Under the pieces are notes generated by a model, which saw nothing but the letters and a program-made list of their open reading frames with translations, ran no database searches and was not told the origin of the DNA. Positions 11,725 to 23,329 of a stretch of DNA of 64,000 nucleotides are shown one piece after another. The stretch's first letter is position 1. The number at the start of each line of letters is the position of its first letter. The translations under genes were made by a program, and so were the position numbers. This DNA comes from Xiphophorus maculatus (taxonomy: Eukaryota; Chordata; Actinopteri; Cyprinodontiformes; Poeciliidae): contig NC_036450.1 of the NCBI RefSeq assembly GCF_002775205.1, positions 5,643,199 to 5,707,198 of the forward strand, in the 5' to 3' direction.

Positions 11725-12046
11725 TGTCAGGATCTGTGTTTTCTGTGTTCATTTAGAGTTTTTTGTGTCCTTGCGTCTCTTCGTTGTCCTGTCCTCCCCT
11801 TGATTGTTCCCAGGTGTGTCTCGTTCTGTCATTACCCTCCCATGTATTTAACTCCACCTGTGTTCCTTGTTCCTCGTCGGGTCCTCGTCAATGTCAACGT
11901 CAATTATTCGTCAATGTTAGCTTCTGTGTCATCAGTGTTTCCTTGTGCCTGCTGTTCGTCGTTACTGGACTTATTTCATCATTAAATCATCATATTCATC
12001 TAACCTGGGTCCGCTGCATCTGCCTCACCACCCGCACTTCATGACA
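11725..12046 (+). repeat. LTR of a second LTR retroelement nested in the endogenous retrovirus
   Basis: This 322-bp segment starts TGTCAGGATCTG and ends CACTTCATGACA, giving TG...CA ends inside a small inverted repeat (TGTCA/TGACA). It has a polyadenylation-type ATTAAA near 11981. Internal sequence follows at once (GAAGGACCCGACC). No matching 3' LTR was found, so the element is truncated at its far end. Confidence 0.5.
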
Positions 12047-12400
12047 GAAGGACCCGACCATACCGAACGGTGAGGCTGCTAAAAGATGGACCCAGCTGGA
12101 GTGCGGTTCCCTCCAAAAAGGCAGAGCGGAGGGAGGCGGAGATCTGGCAGGGAGGAGAGGGAGCTAGCTGAAGCCCTCGCCGACCTGCAGCGGGAGCTAT
12201 TCCGGGGGACAAGACTGGTGTTGGCACCCCCCGGATTCGGCCCCCGTCGATTCCTCCGTCCGGGAAGTCAGCGACGTGAGCCGCCGGTGGACCCGGCCCC
12301 TCGTCGCTTTCCGGAGCCCCTTCCTCCGCTGTCTGCCCGGAGACAGCGGCGTGAGCCGCCGGTGGACCCGGCCCCTCGTCGTCTTCCGGAGCTGTCACCT

Positions 12401-12688
12401 CCGCAGCCGTTTCCAAGGCTTCGCTGCGGCTCGCCCCCGCAGCCGTTTCCCAGGCTTCGCTCCGGCTCGCCCCCGTAGCCGTTTCCCAGGCTTCGCTCCG
12501 GCTCGCCCCCGCAGCCGTTTCCCAGGCTTCGCTCCGGCTCGCCCCCGCAGCCGTTTCCCAGGCTTCGCTCCGGCTCGCCCCCGCAGCCGTTTCCAAGGCT
12601 TCGCTCCGGCTCGCCTCCGCAGCCGGTTCCCAGGCTTCGCTCCGGCTCGCCTCCGCAGCCGGCCCCGAGGCTCCGCTCCGGCTCACCT
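12401..12688. repeat. Minisatellite, 36-bp unit, eight copies
   Basis: The unit begins CCGCAGCCGTTTCCCAGG, with starts at 12401, 12437, 12473, 12509, 12545, 12581, 12617 and 12653. Units differ at one to several bases, the last being most diverged. There are no spacers between units. Confidence 0.9.
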
Positions 12689-12806
12689 CCAGCCGGCGCA
12701 CCCGAGGCCGAATCAGCCGGCGTTCCAGCCGGCGCACCCGAGGCCGAATCAGCCGGCGTTCCAGCCGGCGCACCCCAGGCCGAATCAGCCGGCGTTCCAG
12801 CCGGCG
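12689..12806. repeat. Minisatellite, second 36-bp unit, about 3.3 copies
   Basis: The unit contains AGCCGGCGCACCCGAGGCC and GAATCAGCCGGCGTTCC. It directly follows the first 36-bp array and has the same period but a different sequence. Confidence 0.85.
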
Positions 12807-13165
12807 CACCAGAGACTGAGACTCCCTGTGTTCCGACCGAGACTCCCTGTGTTCCTCCAGAGACCCCGACTCCTGAGACCCCGACTCCCTGTGTTCCTCC
12901 AGAGACTCCCTGTGTTCCTACCGAGACTCAGACTCTCTGCGTTCCACCCGAGACCGAGACCCCCAGCGTTCCACCCGAGACCCTGACCTCCAGCGTTCCA
13001 CCCGAGACCCTGACCTCCAGCGTTCCACCCGAGACCCTGACCCTCTGCGTTCCACCCGAGACCCTGACCCTCTGCGTTCCACCCGAGACCCTGACCCTCT
13101 GCGTTCCACCTGAGACCCAGACCCCCTGTGTTCCGACTGAGACCCCCTGTGCTCCACCAGAGACC
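12807..13165. repeat. Short-period repeat region built on GAGACC...GTTCCACC (27-bp core)
   Basis: From about 12965 the unit CCCGAGACCCTGAC plus CTCTGCGTTCCA repeats roughly every 27 bp. Before that, shorter variants with GAGACTCCCTGTGTTCC occur. Sequence is imperfect and period varies. Confidence 0.75.
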
Positions 13166-13218
13166 CTGCCTCGGGGGGCTTGTCGTCGCCGTCTGTGGGC
13201 GGCCCCCGGGACTCATCA

Positions 13219-13528
13219 TTCCCGCCTCCAGCGCCGCGGACGGCCGCCGGACCGCCTCCGTGGTTCCCGCCTCCAGCGCCGCGGACTGCCGCCAGACCGC
13301 CTCCGTGGTTCCCGCCTCCAGCGCCGCGGACGGCCGCCGGACCGCCTCCGTGGTTCCCGCCTCCAGCGCCGCGGACGGCCGCCGGACCGCCTCCGTGGTT
13401 CCCGCCTCCAGCGCCGCGGACGGCCGCCGGACCGCCTCCGTGGTTCCCGCCTCCAGCGCCGCGGACGGCCGCCGGACCGCCTCCGTGGTTCCCGCCTCCA
13501 GCGCCGCGGACGACCACCGGACCACAAC
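13219..13528. repeat. Minisatellite, 45-bp unit, seven copies
   Basis: The unit starts CCCGCCTCCAGCGCCGCGGA, with starts at 13219, 13264, 13309, 13354, 13399, 13444 and 13489. The middle units are nearly identical, which suggests recent expansion or homogenisation. The last unit is diverged (CGACCACCGG). Confidence 0.9.
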
Positions 13529-13806
13529 CTCCGCTGGTCTGCTGTCCAGTATCAGCGCAGAGAAAGAAAAGATAAACATGATTCAAAGCTGTGAGAGGAG
13601 AAGACACCACTCTGAACTGGTGATGCTTGTTTCATCTGTGGACAACATGGACATTGACTGAGGGACGATCTGGACCAGCCAGAGATCCAAGACCAGAACC
13701 AGTTGGACTGACAGGGAGCCGGAGGAGAGAGACGGGGAGGATTTCACTGCAGCGACGCCGACAGCAGGAGGGAGAGAGAGAAGAGAAAGGAGACATTTAA
13801 GATGAG

Positions 13807-13808
<2 letters not shown>

Positions 13809-13844
<36 letters not shown>
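13809..13844. repeat. (AC)n microsatellite
   Basis: About 18 uninterrupted AC dinucleotides. Confidence 0.95.
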
Positions 13845-13846
<2 letters not shown>

Positions 13847-16359
13847 CAACGAAGACTGCTGGCTTACTAATCCTGTTCATATTTAGAAATTCTTTAGAAA
13901 GAAAAGAATGACTTCAATAGAGTTTTTATGCTCAATAAATAGAGAAACTCTTTCAATTGTTCCTGTTAATTCTAAGCCCTGAACAGAAGGACCAACACTA
14001 ATGACCCTCTAAGGGTCCATGAACCATAGATTGAGAAACTGTGAAGGGAAACTGCAATCACTTTAGTTCTGCAATGAAATAACAAAATTATGCCATTGAA
14101 TTATAGCAAGTAAAACAGATAGATAACATTCTAAACAAAAAATGGTTTTGAAATAAATGATTTAAAATAAAGAAATAAAAAACTGAATAGTTTTAGACAA
14201 AGACAGTAAATTTAATGTTGAATAGGAATAAAGTCAAAGTTTCTCCTGGATTCTAAATGTTTTGAAAACTTCTGACACTCAGATGGTTGAGATTTATTTT
14301 GTTCTCCTTTTTGAAGATCTATGCTGTAGTTACATATTAGTATGGGAATAAACAAAACATCTTTCAGGGTTAAGAATTAGAGATCATTAATACTGCAGTG
14401 TTTAGAACATCTTGGTATACCATATAATATTTGTTTTGAAATTGAATAGAAGGAAATTATTATAAAATAAAGCTGTGATACATTTGAACTAACAGGTTAA
14501 AAAGACTTTTTGTTTTCCTGGAAATATTTGTTATAACAAAACCTAAAATTAGTGAAGCTTCAGCAGAAACTTGATCAATTTGTTGCTGTGATCCTAAATT
14601 ATATTGAGATTTCTTGTTTGACTGTGAACACATAACTTAAAACAGGATCCTGTAGATTAGAGTTCAATTCAAACATTAAAATATGTTAAAAGGAGGAAAA
14701 TTAGAGAATCTTGAAGCTTCAGTAAATTTGATAATTACAATTTGATAAAATAGACAAAATGAGGACTGACTGGAAATTATTGACTGTGATGAAAATTTAA
14801 CTGATTCCAAATTCTGACTGTTTGTCTGTTTCATGTTGAATGTTTGTGTGTTTTGTGTTTGATAAATATTGTTTACTAAACTAAAATTAGTTAGAGTTTG
14901 ATGAAGCAACTTAAGTTTCTAAAGGAAAATTGCATGAGATGATCTGAGATCTTAGTTTGTCTTCAGGATGGTAATTTTTATTTTTATACTTTGACAACCA
15001 AAATGATATTTTGCTCTGTTAATTCTAACAGTGTAAGGAGGAAGTAGGACTGCCTACAGTCGACCTTTGAACTGTCTGAGACTGACCCCTCCTAGCTCCT
15101 CCCACCTACTGGATTTGTTCCCGCCTTCAGTTTCCATAGCAACGCTCCCTTTGAGTTTCACAGAGTTTAGGAAGAAAGAAAAAACCTGCCATGCTTGATA
15201 GAATGAATGGATGTTTATATAATAACTGAGCATGAAATTATATAGTTAGTATTTACATGTTAAAGATTAATAAAACAGTTTAAATGGTTTTAAATATTCT
15301 TTTTTACTTTGTAGAATAATAAGGGATTTATTTGTATAAATAACTTTTCTTAATGACATATAACACTTTTAAGAAAATCAATGTAATATTTTAGCTGCTT
15401 TAGATTCCATTCCTTCCTCTTTACTTAAAAAACAAAACAAACTCAAAGCTTCTGAAACTCTTTAAATTCTTTCTTTGGGAATTACTTAATGGAAATAGCT
15501 AATGGCTTCTGTTATGAAATAATGCACAATATAATGTATGAACCTTTTGATGAAATGCATCATGGGATGCTTTGCTGGTTGATCCCCAATGTCACATAAT
15601 ATGTTACACAATGTTTTGGATTGATTAAATTAATTGAAAACTGATTTAACATTTACTTTTTAAACTAAACTTAAAATTGGACTTTACAATAAACATAAAC
15701 CTTTACTAGGCTTCCTTTAATTGGAGAGTTAACACACAAATAAATCTTGACCAAATTCAGTTGATTCAACATCGTTCTCACGTAAATATGTTATAATTTA
15801 CAGTGTAGATGGGTAAAATAATGAATAGAGGTTCTGTTTGCTGAAATGATTGGATTTTCCAAAATGCTGCAAATCCTTAAAAGTATGAATACAACATTTT
15901 AGCCTAATGAGACTAAATTTACAGTTTTAGACGAGGATAAAAACATAAATCAACCTACATTCAAACTTCAAATTAGATTTGAAGACTCTGTGTGGAAGTG
16001 AGGCCCACACTGCTGAGCTCATACGACACAAACCATTGAAATTAAACACATTACTTAGCAGATGGCTGGTTTCTGATGCTTCTGATGACTCGGTTGCCAA
16101 TGGCGACAGAAGAGCTGCTGCTGCTGCTAAGCTAGCTGCCCAGAGACCTCAGGCAGTAAACTGCCCCTTCTTTCACACTTGCTGATGTTAAGATGGTTCA
16201 ATCCCTTGCAAGTTCTCTACCTGACAACCCTTTTGACTACTTAATATTATATTTTTGTCAAATCTCACGAACTTAAGCTAAAAATGAAAATGAAAAAACA
16301 ATAGTAGATTGTTCCTGTGTTGTCTTATTGTTAAAACCTGCCCACTAGGCTTTGTCGAG
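13845..16359. other. AT-rich interior of the old retrovirus region, no gene seen
   Basis: The sequence is low in GC with only chance ORFs. Any gag or pol sequence that once lay here can no longer be read by eye. Confidence 0.5.
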
Positions 16360-16580
16360 CCTCACAGACAGTGAAAACCTTCCTGCCATTTCCTGCCAAA
16401 GGCCTGTTGCATCCATCAGACCAGGTGACTGGGTCGTGATGAAGGATTTTCAGAGGAAGCTCTGAAAATACAAATGCTGGCCTAGTTCAATCCAGAGGCC
16501 AATCCAGCTGCTGCTCATGACCAACACAACCACTAAAGTCCAGGAAGGAACAACCTGAATCCCCAGCAGCCACAGTGAGG
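16360..16580 (+). pseudogene. Retroviral integrase C-terminal fragment, broken
   Basis: A short reading frame beginning near 16415 shows IRPGDWV and, further on, a PIQLLL...TTTKVQ pattern ending in SSH. These match the spacing of the C-terminal (SH3-like) domain of gammaretrovirus-like integrases. Two in-frame TGA codons, one where a tryptophan is expected, inactivate it. It lies inside the LTR-bounded region in the right orientation. It is an old copy with no coding ability. Confidence 0.55.
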
Positions 16581-18092
16581 AGAACCAGAACCTCTCTGTA
16601 ACGTCCATCTAGATCAGACCTCCAAATCCAAAACAACAGAGTCAGTAGTAAAACTTCACTCTACCAAGTATCAAGTACTACAACCTCTGACCCCAAAGAG
16701 AACATCGTCCAGTTCAACAGTTAGTTTAAATGTTTCTTAAAGGCTCTCCAGCCAAAGAACTACTGCTGGTCCAGTGGCGAGTGGTCGAAGTGGAGAGAGA
16801 AGATTTGAACCATCACTGTTCTGACAGGAGGCATCAAATCCTCCTGAGCAGATAAACTGTCAGTGTTCCTGTTTCTACACTTTACCTGCTTCCAGATGGA
16901 AAAATCTACATTTTCTTGTTGGGTTTTTGAATAATTGACACTACAGACACTTAATATACCTTCACTGAGCAAATGTAAGATTTATGTGGGATTTTCTTGA
17001 AAACACATGAAATTGGGAAACTACATCATAATAATTTTTAGTTCTTTGACTAAGATGTAGATTAGATGAATATATCAAAAGTCTTAATAATACTAACTTT
17101 AGGCTGAAACAACTAAACTAAAATGTGCATAAAATCAAAAAGTGAAGGTTTTAACATAAATAACATGAACTGCATGTGGAGAATTTCACTGAAATAAATG
17201 GAAATCTGATTTGATAAAAAGCTTAAATAACTCCATGTTTAACTTTATGCATTACTTTACAGAAATATTTAGGATAATTTTCTACTGCAATGCTTTGCTC
17301 AGAACAAAAACATGCCTGTCCTTTCTGTTTGTCCTTAAATATACACTCAAAAGAAAACCAAATTCTAATTACTTGATTTTTCATAAGTCTAATTTTGACT
17401 AAAGAGGATGAAATCAAATGTTACTTTAGTTGTTTATAACTTGGTTTTATTTAGAATTAAAGAGGATGAAGATGAATTTGAAATTGTTTTGTTTTATTTT
17501 AAAGTGGGTGTATTAGAATCAGACGGGGCAACTTTAAAATTTCACTTGATTATAATTTTACGTGAGTTTTATTAATATCAAAGAGGATGAGATTATATAA
17601 AATTTTAATTAGATTTTCACAAGAGGATGAATTACTATTACTTTAACTTTAAATTTTAACTTAGAACTAAAATAATAAATTATTCAAGCAGTTGGTGATA
17701 ATGATTCTGGATCTGGTTGGTATTCCACTGGTGTTTCATTTCCAAATACGATATTTCAAATTTCTCCTTTTTTTTTAAAGTTTCCTGAAAGATGACAAAA
17801 CATCCAGATGACCGTCTCTCTGGCAAAGAGAGGATCCAACGTACATTTTCCTACACAACACAGTGAAAGTAATAAAGGGATGAATCTATGGAAGCTGGTA
17901 GGTTTTTCATATCTTGCAGGATAATGCTTTAATGAATTAATTAATATGTAATGTCTCAAAATGTATGGATCATTTTTCACCATAAAACCCTGCAGAAATT
18001 TCCTCTTGCATAATCAGTAAGGTGGAATAACATTGGTTGTGTGGTTAATAGTAATTATTACATATTTTCTTATAATCAAAAGAGGAGAATTC

Positions 18093-18239
18093 TGGAGGGA
18101 AAATTATAAGTTAACATCTGCTGATCATGTTATATTAAATGCTTGTGAACTCTCACCAAAAGAAACTGTTTGGGTTAAACACAAAGACTGAAGTTGTTTT
18201 CCTGCAGCTGCTTGGGAACCAGACTGTCTCTCCATGTTT
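18093..18239 (+). repeat. Truncated 3' LTR of the decayed endogenous retrovirus
   Basis: The sequence repeats the start of the 5' LTR (shared AAGTTAACATCTGCTGATCA, then CCTGCAGCTGCTTGGGAACC) with small differences. The similarity stops abruptly after TCTCCATGTTT, so the rest of the LTR is deleted. Confidence 0.5.
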
Positions 18240-18580
18240 CCAGTTGATCTGAGACCAACATTGAAAGTGGAAAGTTCTGTTATCAGCCATAAAATCAATA
18301 CGTTGGTCCAAATTTTTACATTGATGCATCCCTGTATCTGGTATTTAGACTAGATTGTTTCAAGTTGGAAAGTAGGAAAACTGCATTCCTGTATCATTTT
18401 TTAAATGTTGATGTTGAGGATGGAGTGTTTGGTCAGAGACATCAGAACGTGAGACGGAGACACCAGCAGCCGGTCCTCCACCTCTTGGCTCTCGAACAAA
18501 TTTGGTTAAACAAACCTGTATTGAAATGACCCAATGTTGTAGATTATATTTTTTCCATCTTAAATGCAAAATATGTATAT
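18240..18580. other. Non-coding spacer before duplication block 2
   Basis: No gene or repeat is recognised between the truncated LTR and the start of similarity with 50111. Confidence 0.4.
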
Positions 18581-19391
18581 TTTTAAACTTTCTAACTTCT
18601 TTTCTGCAGTTCCAGGGTGAGTCTTTCTTCATGACTCTTTAAGGAATGAGAAGCTCAGCTCAATGTTTTTATCCAACCTTGTTATTAATCAGTGAAATAA
18701 GTTGGAGGAGAGACGTTTGGTTCCTGTTGCAGCTCAGTGTTAATCTGGTTAATCTGAGAGATGAGCTCCAGTCTAACACTGCAGTGAGGATTAAAACCGG
18801 CCAGACAAGGTGAGGGACGGAGGAGAGGTCACCATCAGGAAGTTTGAACCTCTGCAACAAACTGCATTTTAATAACAACCAGCTGCTGATTTTACTGGGT
18901 TTTGCTTTTTCCACTTAAATCCTTTATTTTTCGGTTTGGGTTGAATCAGGTGTGGCCCACGTTGGCGCTGTGGCGGGTCATATCCATGTTGGTTTATTCA
19001 CTAAAAACAGGTTTACTTTTTGTTATCAGGTTTAAATGTAAAATATAGCAGAGATGCAGCGATCAGACCTTTTCTGTCCAACACTGATCTCCAGTTTTCA
19101 TTCTGCTCTGATCTTCCAGTTCCTGGGATTTTTCCTCCAAAGAGAAAAATGTTCTGCAGGTTCTGAGTTTCAGGTAGAAGTTCTGAATGAAACAGAAAAT
19201 ATGAAGATTTTCGCACTTTAGGCTTCCAAGCATTGACCTCTGACCTTCATGGGATGGGAATGTTTTACTTTAAATCAGGACTTTCTGAAAGGCAGAGTTG
19301 ATGAAAAAATGTTTTTAATGCAAATATTTAAATTTGAACAGGAAAAGAACAGAATGAGCAGCAAATGAACCAAATGCAGAAGAAAAATGTT

Positions 19392-19397
19392 TTTATT
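19392..19397 (-). promoter_or_regulatory. Possible poly(A) signal of NLR gene 2
   Basis: AATAAA on the minus strand, about 425 nt after the stop codon. It is conserved at 50921-50926 behind gene 3. Confidence 0.35.
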
Positions 19398-19819
19398 TAA
19401 AACACATGAAGAAAAACTGCAGCAAATTTACAAAAGGAAGATTTAATATTCAAATCTGACATGTTGAGAAAAATAGGAGCCGATAGAAACAGAAAATGAT
19501 CAGTGATTGAGAAAAACTGATCAACATTTCAATGAAATCTGATGAATGAAAGGAAAAAATAAGAGAAACAACATCTTGATATTCAGTGTGAAGCTTTGAC
19601 TGGAAACAGACAGGAAAACATGAGGATCCTGGAATAATCCTGGAATAATCCTGGAATAATCCCAGCTTCCATCTTTAAAGCACCAGAAGAAGAAAAAGTT
19701 TCCAAGGACTCAATCAGAATTGTTTCACCAAGAAATAGATTGTAGAGACTGAACTATCTGTCCAACAGTGAGAGAGTTTCTCTGACAGGAGGAAAATCTT
19801 TAGACTCTTTAGACTCAAC

Positions 19820-20352
19820 TCAGCACAGAAACACTGAAGAGGAACCAGAACTGAACCAGAACCTAAATCCAGGAATCAGAGGTTCAGTGAATGTGGTGTT
19901 GAAGGTGTGGAGGAGGATCAGTGAGTCAGAGGAAACTCTGTAGAAGGACAGAATGCCAGCAGGACAGTCCACATACACTGCTACTCTGTTAGAGACAGAG
20001 GAGGAGGAGAGATGAGTTACTATGTTATTGTGCCAGACAGAGTAACCATCAACATCAGAGCATCTCAGACTCCAGGAATGATCATTCCCTCCAAACCAAC
20101 AGTCTACACTTTTTCCTTTCCTCCTGATTCTTCTGTAACTCACTGATATATAAACATATCCTCTCCACTCGACCTCCCAGTAACAGCGACCAGTCAGACC
20201 AGTTCTACACAGCAGCTGATTCCAGTAATCAAATCTGTCTGGATGATCAGGATATGACTGAAGCTCCTTCACATATGTCACCTTCCTGTTGTCTTCAGAC
20301 AGTTTGAGTTTTCTGTTCACTGTGTTTGTGTCGATGGTGAGTTGACAGGAAT
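19820..20352 (-). CDS. NLR gene 2 exon 12: terminal B30.2 (PRY-SPRY) exon
   Basis: The last exon, 533 nt including the stop, encodes PRY (CQLTIDTNTVNRKLKLSED, then SYPDHPDRFDYW) and SPRY (LTGRCYWEVEWRG, SWSLRCSD, RVAVYVDCPAGILSFYRVS, then LHTFNTTFTEPLIPGF). This is the standard PRY-SPRY layout. In TRIM proteins and fish NLRs this domain binds ligands through variable loops. The acceptor TCCATCAG lies after 20352, and phase 1 matches the linker exon. The loops differ strongly from gene 3 (see findings), while the framework is identical. Confidence 0.92.
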
Positions 20353-20501
20353 CTGATGGAGAGAACAAACACAATCCAGCTGCAGTTATTGATCATTTAT
20401 TGACACTTTGATGATGACTCCTGAATGAGTGATGTGACAGTTTGAAGATGGTTGAATGTGAGCTGCTTTGTTGTCATGTATCAGATGAAAAACACACTTA
20501 C

Positions 20502-20548
20502 ACTTCCTCAGACCTGGTGTCAAGAATGGGACTCCAGCAGGCTCCACC
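20502..20548 (-). CDS. NLR gene 2 exon 11: 47-nt linker between LRRs and B30.2
   Basis: The exon encodes VEPAGVPFLTPGLRK plus the first base of the tyrosine that opens the PRY domain. Acceptor CTTTCAG and donor GTAAGT are clear. Phase 2 in fits the LRR exons and phase 1 out fits the B30.2 exon. This peptide is the usual LRR-to-PRY bridge of fish NLR-C proteins. Confidence 0.85.
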
Positions 20549-22931
20549 CTGAAAGGAGGAGGGGGGTCAGACCATCAGTCTCTTTCAGCAGCAAACATGG
20601 ACATTACATGTCTCTCAGACACACATTGTCCTCCACTGAGACAGGAACAGTCCAACATTTGGATTGCAAACTGCAGTGGATGTAGGAAGGACAGTTGGTG
20701 CTGCTGCAGCACAACTCATTTCTCCAAACACAGGAAAAGCTCCAACAGAGAGGAGAAAGGAAATCCCTCAGTAACAACCTGAAGAAACTCACTGAAGCCT
20801 AAAAGGACATCAGGAAACTAAGGAAACATTTCTGGAAGCTCAACCTGATTTAATAATCAGCATTAAAATACAATCAATCTAAACTCTGACACAACACCTG
20901 GATACCTGTTCCATCCACACTCCCACACACAGATGAAGGAATGAAACACTAAACAGCCCTGCTGCTGAAAACCTGCTGTGGCCTCACTGTAATATCCAGA
21001 AATACAAACATTAAAAAGGAGAAGCTGCATCACATTCAACAAAGAGTTCAACAAGAATCAAAGATTTGATCTCTGAGCTCAGACTCACAAACCAGGGAGA
21101 GGCTTCCATCATCACACACCTCTGACAAACACCTCCAACCTTTCAGCACTTCCTCTACCAACCAACACCACCAGGTGGCGCTGCTGCACACATTTACAAT
21201 GAGACCAAGAAGAAGAAGCAGCAGCATCCTGAATCCAGCAGCTGCAGTAATGGCTTGTGAAAGTGTCCAAGGAGCATCTGGAACCAGAACCAGCAGATCC
21301 AACAGTCCAGAGAGTCTTTGTTTGCATCTTTCCTCTCAGATTTCCAAGCTGCTCTGAGAGGGAAATGACATCATCATTCTATTGATGATGTCACGCTCTG
21401 ATGTCACTGATCAGGAGCTGCTGGACTTGTACATTTCCAGCATGGAGGACAGAGAAGATCTCAGCTCTGATGAGGAGCTGGCCTGCCTTCAAACTGATTC
21501 AGGGTCAAAGAAATATTTCCAGATGAAGTCAGACTAAAATGTTGGATTGTCCTGCTGTTGCAATCAGAGGCCAAGAAGAAGCTTCAAGTTCTTCTCCTGT
21601 TCAGCTCTACGTTCCTGTCAGAGACTTCAGCTCCTCATGAGGAGAACAACTAAAGCCTGGAACAGACTGACACTAACATCCTGACATCTCATCCCTGAAC
21701 AAAGCTTTGCAGCATCAAGGTGACTCTTAACACCATATATGGACAGATTTCCTCTAAAGGGGGCGGAGCCTGGATTGGAGGAACCAGCAGCAGCTTCCAG
21801 GAACAAACCTTGGGAACCTCTGGAGGAGAACATGGAGATGAGATTCCTGCTTTAATCAGTGGATTCATTGATAGAAAACATGACTGAAATATCTGAGAGC
21901 TGCAGCTCCATTTTCTACAGATCTGCTGGAACATCAGATAGAAATGAAGAATTTCATCATTTCACATCAAATCTGTTCATCTTCCACAGAAACAACTGAA
22001 TTATTGACCTGAACTGGTTCTAAAGGTCTGGATGGTAAAAACATCCATTGTTTTTATGTCTCATTAGTTTCCAGAAAGAGTTGAAATGTTTCAGAAGCTT
22101 TTATCCAGCAGCTCAGTAAAGATCTCTCCTCTTTCCAACCTGATTTAGTCCATGAAGCAGAACATCTCTGCTGCTGCAGCAACAGGAGGAAACTTCTCCA
22201 GCTCTCAACTTCTACACTCTGACTGCTTGGAAACAGACCAGGGAGGAACAGCCTTTTCTCCAGGCTGCCTCCTCCTGACTCTAGCGCCACCTACTGGCTG
22301 TTCACCAGAGGTGGAGAAAGAACTCAAACAATGTACTGAAGTAAAAGTACAAATAAACAAACAAAAATGTTCTCTAGTAAAAGAACCGCATTAACATTTT
22401 TACTTGAGTAAAAGTAAGAAAGTACTGACGTATTTAAATACTTATAGTATTAAAAGTAAAAGTACTTGCTGAATGTTTTACCTAATGGCTAATACAATAT
22501 CATTAAGTGTACCGATCATATTTAATTTTAATACATCAGTAATGAGCCATTTAATGATCAATGCTGCAGATAAATCATGTTTCATTGTGATTACTCTCTT
22601 TGACAGTTTAGATTTAGATTTGTGATTCTATGCATCAGTAGATCATCATGGAAATCTAACTGAACTTCTTTTATTAATTTAGTCAGAGTCCCTATTAAAC
22701 TATTAAACCCATCCCACTCTTTAATTTTCCTTGTGAGCCGTTCTTAGTCTGGAGAATATTCCAGAAAACTGGGTAATGATCTCTGCCTCCAGATGAGGCG
22801 TCTAAATATTTAATTATCAAATTAAACATTCAGCTTCAAACTAAATGTTTCCCAGCAGACTGACTAAAGACATTTCTCCCTCTTCCTCCTCTATCAGACC
22901 TTCTCTGCTCCTGCAGCAGGTTCCTCCATAC

Positions 22932-23105
22932 CTGAGAGCTTCCAGTCTCCAGTGTGGATCCTTCAGTCCAGCCGACAGCAGCTTCACTCCTGAGTCTCCT
23001 GGATGATTGTAGCTCAGGTCCAACTCTTTCAGATGGGAGGGGTTGGAGGTCAGAGCTGAGGCCAGAGAAGCACAGCCTTCCTCTGAGACCAAACAGCCTG
23101 ATAAG
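22932..23105 (-). CDS. NLR gene 2 exon 10: LRR exon, type beta
   Basis: This 174-nt exon encodes LSGCLVSEEGCASL, then LKELDLSYNHPGDSGVKLL. CTGCAG acceptor and GTATGG donor are present, with phase 2 at both ends. It is base-for-base identical to exon 8 at 34734-34907. Confidence 0.88.
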
Positions 23106-23174
23106 CTGCAGACACACAATTCATCACATGATGAGAATATGAGAACATTGAGGTAGAACCCAAGATCTGAACTG

Positions 23175-23224
23175 GTGGATGGATGGATGGATGGATGGAT
23201 GGATGAATGGAGGGATGGATGGAT
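23175..23224. repeat. (TGGA)n microsatellite in intron 9
   Basis: About twelve imperfect TGGA units. The overlapping short ORFs in this stretch are artefacts of the repeat. Confidence 0.9.
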
Positions 23225-23329
23225 TTGTAATTTGTGGAATAAATAAGAAAGCCAAGCAACTGCTGGGATCTGTAATAATGTTTCTTTTTGCACCTAAGAT
23301 GCAGCAATTTGTCAAGTGCCCAGAGTTAC

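Larger units (their letters stand above)
12086..12986 (+). pseudogene. Gag-like or proline-rich ORF remnant of the nested LTR element
   Basis: An ATG 40 bp after the LTR opens MDPAGVRFPPKRQ, then a basic, coiled segment (REERELAEALADLQREL) typical of the start of gag-like proteins in fish LTR elements. It then runs into Pro/Arg-rich tandem repeats. The frame stops at 12478. A second frame, open from 12276 to 12986, carries the same repeats further. Because the DNA is GC-rich with unit lengths divisible by three, several frames on both strands stay open without being genes. I see no protease or reverse transcriptase. Confidence 0.4.
10451..18239 (+). mobile_element. Decayed endogenous retrovirus (LTR pair plus integrase remnant)
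   Basis: Two direct repeats of about 140 bp bracket 7.6 kb: 10451-10600 within a fuller 5' LTR, and 18093-18239 as a truncated 3' LTR. A purine tract (AAAAGAGGAGAATTC, 18078-18092) sits directly before the right repeat, as a polypurine tract should. At 16360-16580 is a broken piece resembling the C-terminal end of a retroviral integrase. The interior has otherwise lost its coding capacity and was entered by another LTR element at 11725. The LTR pair, polypurine tract and integrase piece agree in order and strand. Confidence 0.6.
18581..22424. repeat. Segmental duplication block 2, gene 2 copy (partner 50111-53187 plus 61438-62207)
   Basis: The block covers the 3' flank, B30.2 exon, linker exon and part of the preceding intron. 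Outside the B30.2 exon the two copies differ at only a few sites per kilobase. The partner is split by the Ty3/gypsy element. Confidence 0.9.

Noticed and set aside
12401..13528. Regularly spaced repeats resembling a CRISPR array
   Set aside because: The units are directly adjacent tandem copies without unique spacers, and the genome is eukaryotic.
12039..13661. Several long overlapping ORFs on both strands, rich in Pro/Arg, Gly or Ala
   Set aside because: They come from GC-rich tandem repeats whose units are multiples of three, so stops are avoided in many frames at once. There are no recognisable domains apart from the short gag-like start.
23050..23315. Small ORFs rich in His-Pro-Ser or Trp-Met-Asp-Gly
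   Set aside because: These are translations of the TGGA microsatellite.
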